Origin: a bacterium
Lineage (GTDB): Bacteria > SZUA-182
DNA length: 7,796 bases
Direction: 5' to 3'
Assembly: GCA_003230635.1 (NCBI GenBank)
Contig: QIFF01000254.1
Coordinates: 1-7,796, forward strand
Every line of letters begins with the position of its first letter. The first letter of the stretch is position 1. The notes beneath the pieces are model-generated. The model worked only from the letters and a program-made list of their open reading frames with translations. It had not been told where the DNA came from and did not search any database. Shown one piece after another: positions 5,649 to 7,796 of this stretch. The position numbers and the translations under genes are program-made.

Positions 5649-6467
5649 ATGTTCAACTTTACCGACGAGCAAATCAAAAGATACAGCCGCCACATTATCC
5701 TCAAAGAAGTGGGGGGCAAGGGGCAGGAGAAGTTAAACCGGGCCAGGGTGTTTATGGTAGGGGCCGGTGGTTTGGGCTCACCGGTGGGCTTATACCTGGC
5801 GGCGGCCGGGGTAGGCACCATCGGGATTGCCGATGCCGACCGGGTGGAACTGAGCAACCTCCAGCGCCAGGTGCTGCATGCCACCCCTGACGTGGGCAAA
5901 CTCAAAACCGAATCGGCCAAAAACAGCCTGGAGGCGATTAATCCCGACACCCGGGTGCTGACTTACAACGAGCGTTTGAATGCTGAGAATGCCTTAGAAA
6001 TCCTGGCGGATTATGATATAGTGGTGGACGGCTGCGACAACTTTCCCACCCGCTACCTGGTCAACGACGCCTGTGTGCTGCTGAAAAAGCCTTTGGTGTC
6101 CGGGGCGATTTTCCGCTTTGACGGCCAGTTGACCGTGAGCGCACCCCATGAAGGAGGCCCCTGCTACCGCTGCCTGTTTGAAACCCCGCCCCCGGCGGGA
6201 ATGGTACCCTCCTGCCAGGAAGCGGGAGTAATCGGGGTTCTGCCCGGGGTAATCGGAACTTTGCAGGCCACCGAAGTGATTAAGTTGATTCTGGGAGTCG
6301 GCCGGCCCCTGATCGGCCAATTGCTGATTTACGACGCCCTGGCTGCCGGCTTTACCAAGGTACGCATTCCCCGCAATCCAAACTGCCCGGCCTGCGGGCA
6401 GGGGGCAACCATTAAGAGCTTAAATCCAGACGACTATATCGAAGAAGGTTGCCAGATTAAGTTTTAA
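5649..6467 (+). CDS. moeB: MoeB/ThiF-type E1-like adenylyltransferase
   Basis: A 272-residue member of the ThiF/MoeB/HesA family, about the size of E. coli MoeB and without the C-terminal rhodanese domain of MoeZ. In order it shows RYSRH at 11-15 (arginine finger), the nucleotide-binding GAGGLGSP at 38-45, D62/D64, SNLQRQ at 69-74, K86, GCDNFPTRY at 128-136 with the Mg-ligand D130, and two CxxC zinc pairs at 172/175 and 246/249. C189 in the PSCQEAGVIGVLPG segment matches the catalytic cysteine region. These enzymes adenylate the C-terminal Gly-Gly of a ubiquitin-like carrier (MoaD, ThiS or CysO) before it is thiocarboxylated. With the CysM-type gene upstream, charging a CysO-like carrier for cysteine synthesis is a reasonable inference; molybdopterin synthesis is the alternative. 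No carrier gene is present in this window. The start has AGGAG at 5632-5636. Confidence 0.92.
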   Translation: MFNFTDEQIKRYSRHIILKEVGGKGQEKLNRARVFMVGAGGLGSPVGLYLAAAGVGTIGIADADRVELSNLQRQVLHATPDVGKLKTESAKNSLEAINPDTRVLTYNERLNAENALEILADYDIVVDGCDNFPTRYLVNDACVLLKKPLVSGAIFRFDGQLTVSAPHEGGPCYRCLFETPPPAGMVPSCQEAGVIGVLPGVIGTLQATEVIKLILGVGRPLIGQLLIYDALAAGFTKVRIPRNPNCPACGQGATIKSLNPDDYIEEGCQIKF

Positions 6468-6502
6468 GGGAGCAGGGGGTGGTTAATGCCCCCCCACCTC
6501 AG

Positions 6503-6524
6503 TCCTCCCCCTCGAGGGGGAGGA
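6503..6524. repeat. Perfect 22-bp palindrome in the moeB-cimA spacer
   Basis: TCCTCCCCC and its complement meet at the central CTCGAG, giving a perfect 22-bp dyad. A C-run and a G-run (GGTGG at 6478-6482, CCACC at 6494-6498) precede it and can form a weaker stem. There is no T-tract, so it is not a standard intrinsic terminator; it resembles an intergenic palindromic repeat. Confidence 0.7.
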
Positions 6525-6560
6525 GATAATTGCAGATAGCCACGCTGCTGGAGATTTACT

Positions 6561-7796
6561 ATGCCAAAAATCTTAATCTACGACACTACCCTGCGCGACG
6601 GCACTCAGGGGGAGGGGATTGCCTTTTCCCTGGAGGATAAGCTGCGCATTGCCGAGCGCCTGGATGAGCTGGGGATAGACTATATCGAGGGGGGCTGGCC
6701 CCAGGCCACTCCCAAGGACTTGGAGTTCTTCCAGCGTTTGCAAAAGGTGCGTTTCAGGCACGCCCGCCCGGTAGCCTTCGGCAGCACCCGCCAGGCCAAG
6801 CATACCGCCGCCGGCGATCCCAATCTCAATTCGTTGTTGCAGGCAGGCACCCCGGTGGTGACTATTTACGGTAAGAGCTGGGACTTCCAGGTGCGGGAGG
6901 TGCTCAAGATTTCCCTGGAAGCCAACCTTGAGTTGATTGCCGATTCGCTGCGTTTCTTAAAAACGCGGTTGGATGAGGTGATTTATGACGCCGAGCACTT
7001 CTTTGATGCCTATAAGGCCAATTCCGGATATGCCCTGCAAACCCTGCAAGTAGCTGCCGAGGCCGGGGCCGACTGTTTGGCGCTTTGTGATACCAACGGG
7101 GGCACCCTGCCTCAGGAAGTTGTTGAGATTATCCGGGCGGTGCGCCGGGAGATTGATACCCCCCTGGGGATTCACACCCATAACGATATAGATACTGCGG
7201 TGGCTTCTTCCCTGCTGGCGATTCAGGAGGGGGTGGTGCAGGTGCAGGGCACGATTAACGGTTATGGGGAGAGGTGCGGCAATGCCAACTTGTGTTCTAT
7301 AATTCCCACTATAAAACTCAAGCTGGGGCTGGATTGCCTCAGCGATGAGCAATTGCAGGATTTGACCGAGGTCTCCTGGTTTGTCAGCGAGACGGCTAAT
7401 CTAAAGCACCAGAGCCAGCAGCCCTACGTGGGGGAAAGCGCCTTCGCTCATAAGGCCGGGATGCATGTGGGGGCGGTGCAGAAAAACCGCCGCGCCTATG
7501 AGCATATTGACCCCAACCTGGTAGGCAACAGCCAGCGGATTTTGATTTCCGAGCTTTCCGGACGCAGTAATATAATCAGTAAGTCCAAGGAATATCAGTT
7601 AGACTTGAACAAGGATACCCCCGAGCTGAAGGAGTTATTGGAGCAGCTAAAGCAGCTTGAGCACGAGGGCTATCAATTTGAGGGGGCCGAGGCTTCCTTT
7701 GAGCTGTTGCTGCGCAAGGCCCTGGGCCAGGTGGTGGAGCCGTTCTTTGAGTTGGAGGGTTTCCGGGTGATTGTGGAGCGCCGGGCGGCCGATGAG
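6561..7796 (+). CDS. cimA: (R)-citramalate synthase, 5' part (cut by window end)
   Basis: The frame runs open for 412 codons from ATG 6561 to the window edge. The usual length is about 520-540, so most of the C-terminal regulatory domain is missing. The N-terminal TIM barrel of the LeuA/CimA family is complete: DTTLRDGTQGEG at 8-19 (R12, D13), IEGGWP at 42-47, YDAEHFFDAYKAN at 142-154, the metal ligands in HTHND at 205-209, and NGYGERCGNAN at 233-243. FAHKAGMHVGAV (295-306) and SGRSN (333-337) belong to the linker region. The GGWP and EHFFD wording is that of the Geobacter/Leptospira-type CimA rather than isopropylmalate or homocitrate synthase. It condenses pyruvate and acetyl-CoA into citramalate, the threonine-independent start of isoleucine synthesis. 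A TGGAG ribosome-binding site lies at 6549-6553. Its link to the sulfur genes upstream may be only adjacency; a palindrome separates them. Confidence 0.93.
   Translation, partial: MPKILIYDTTLRDGTQGEGIAFSLEDKLRIAERLDELGIDYIEGGWPQATPKDLEFFQRLQKVRFRHARPVAFGSTRQAKHTAAGDPNLNSLLQAGTPVVTIYGKSWDFQVREVLKISLEANLELIADSLRFLKTRLDEVIYDAEHFFDAYKANSGYALQTLQVAAEAGADCLALCDTNGGTLPQEVVEIIRAVRREIDTPLGIHTHNDIDTAVASSLLAIQEGVVQVQGTINGYGERCGNANLCSIIPTIKLKLGLDCLSDEQLQDLTEVSWFVSETANLKHQSQQPYVGESAFAHKAGMHVGAVQKNRRAYEHIDPNLVGNSQRILISELSGRSNIISKSKEYQLDLNKDTPELKELLEQLKQLEHEGYQFEGAEASFELLLRKALGQVVEPFFELEGFRVIVERRAADE

Noticed and set aside
6503..6524. Intrinsic terminator after moeB
   Set aside because: The stem is strong but the following bases (GATAATTGC) have no T-tract.
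6957..7352. A 131-codon minus-strand frame inside cimA
   Set aside because: It is antisense to the conserved TIM barrel including the HTHND and GERCGNAN motifs.

Overview
This window most likely comes from an anaerobic bacterium of the Chloroflexota (Dehalococcoidia-like). That placement is an inference. It rests on the gene set (a free-standing AprA-like/AprB-like pair, a DASS anion transporter, a cysteine synthase, a MoeB-type E1 and a CimA-type citramalate synthase), on the moderately GC-rich housekeeping genes, and on the hairpin-type intergenic repeats. No rRNA or other marker gene is present to confirm it. All supported genes are on the + strand.

Layout. (1) 1-413: the 3' end of an AprA-like (adenylylsulfate reductase alpha/fumarate reductase-type) flavoprotein. 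(2) 414-648: a non-coding stretch holding a 74-nt hairpin repeat of the 'TCATTGCGAG' type. (3) 649-2258: an AT-rich accessory block with a winged-helix-plus-HEPN-like protein, then an overlapping MNT nucleotidyltransferase/HEPN pair of toxin-antitoxin or phage-defence type. (4) 2261-2584: an AprB-like two-cluster ferredoxin, starting 2 nt after the HEPN stop. (5) 2621-4048: a DASS/SLC13 anion transporter. (6) 4104-4568: a UspA-domain protein. (7) 4579-5490: a PLP-dependent cysteine synthase with Mycobacterium CysM-like features. (8) 5487-5633: a 147-bp imperfect palindrome filling the gap before the next gene. (9) 5649-6467: a MoeB/ThiF-type adenylyltransferase. (10) 6468-6560: a GC-rich spacer with a perfect 22-bp palindrome. 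(11) 6561 to the window end: citramalate synthase, cut off by the window edge.

How the genes may work together. The AprA-like and AprB-like subunits, the anion transporter, the cysteine synthase and the E1 enzyme look like one sulfur-acquisition unit. Sulfate or another sulfur oxyanion would be imported and reduced, and the sulfur passed via a ubiquitin-like thiocarboxylate carrier to a CysM-type synthase. The steps not seen here (sulfurylase, sulfite reductase, carrier protein) would have to be elsewhere. CimA starts the pyruvate route to isoleucine and may simply be a downstream neighbour.

The most striking structural point is that a HEPN/MNT defence-type block sits inside the AprA-AprB pair, with its right edge fused to the ribosome-binding site of the AprB-like gene. 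The palindromes at 462-535, 5487-5633 and 6503-6524 show that nearly every longer intergenic gap has been colonised by hairpin repeats.
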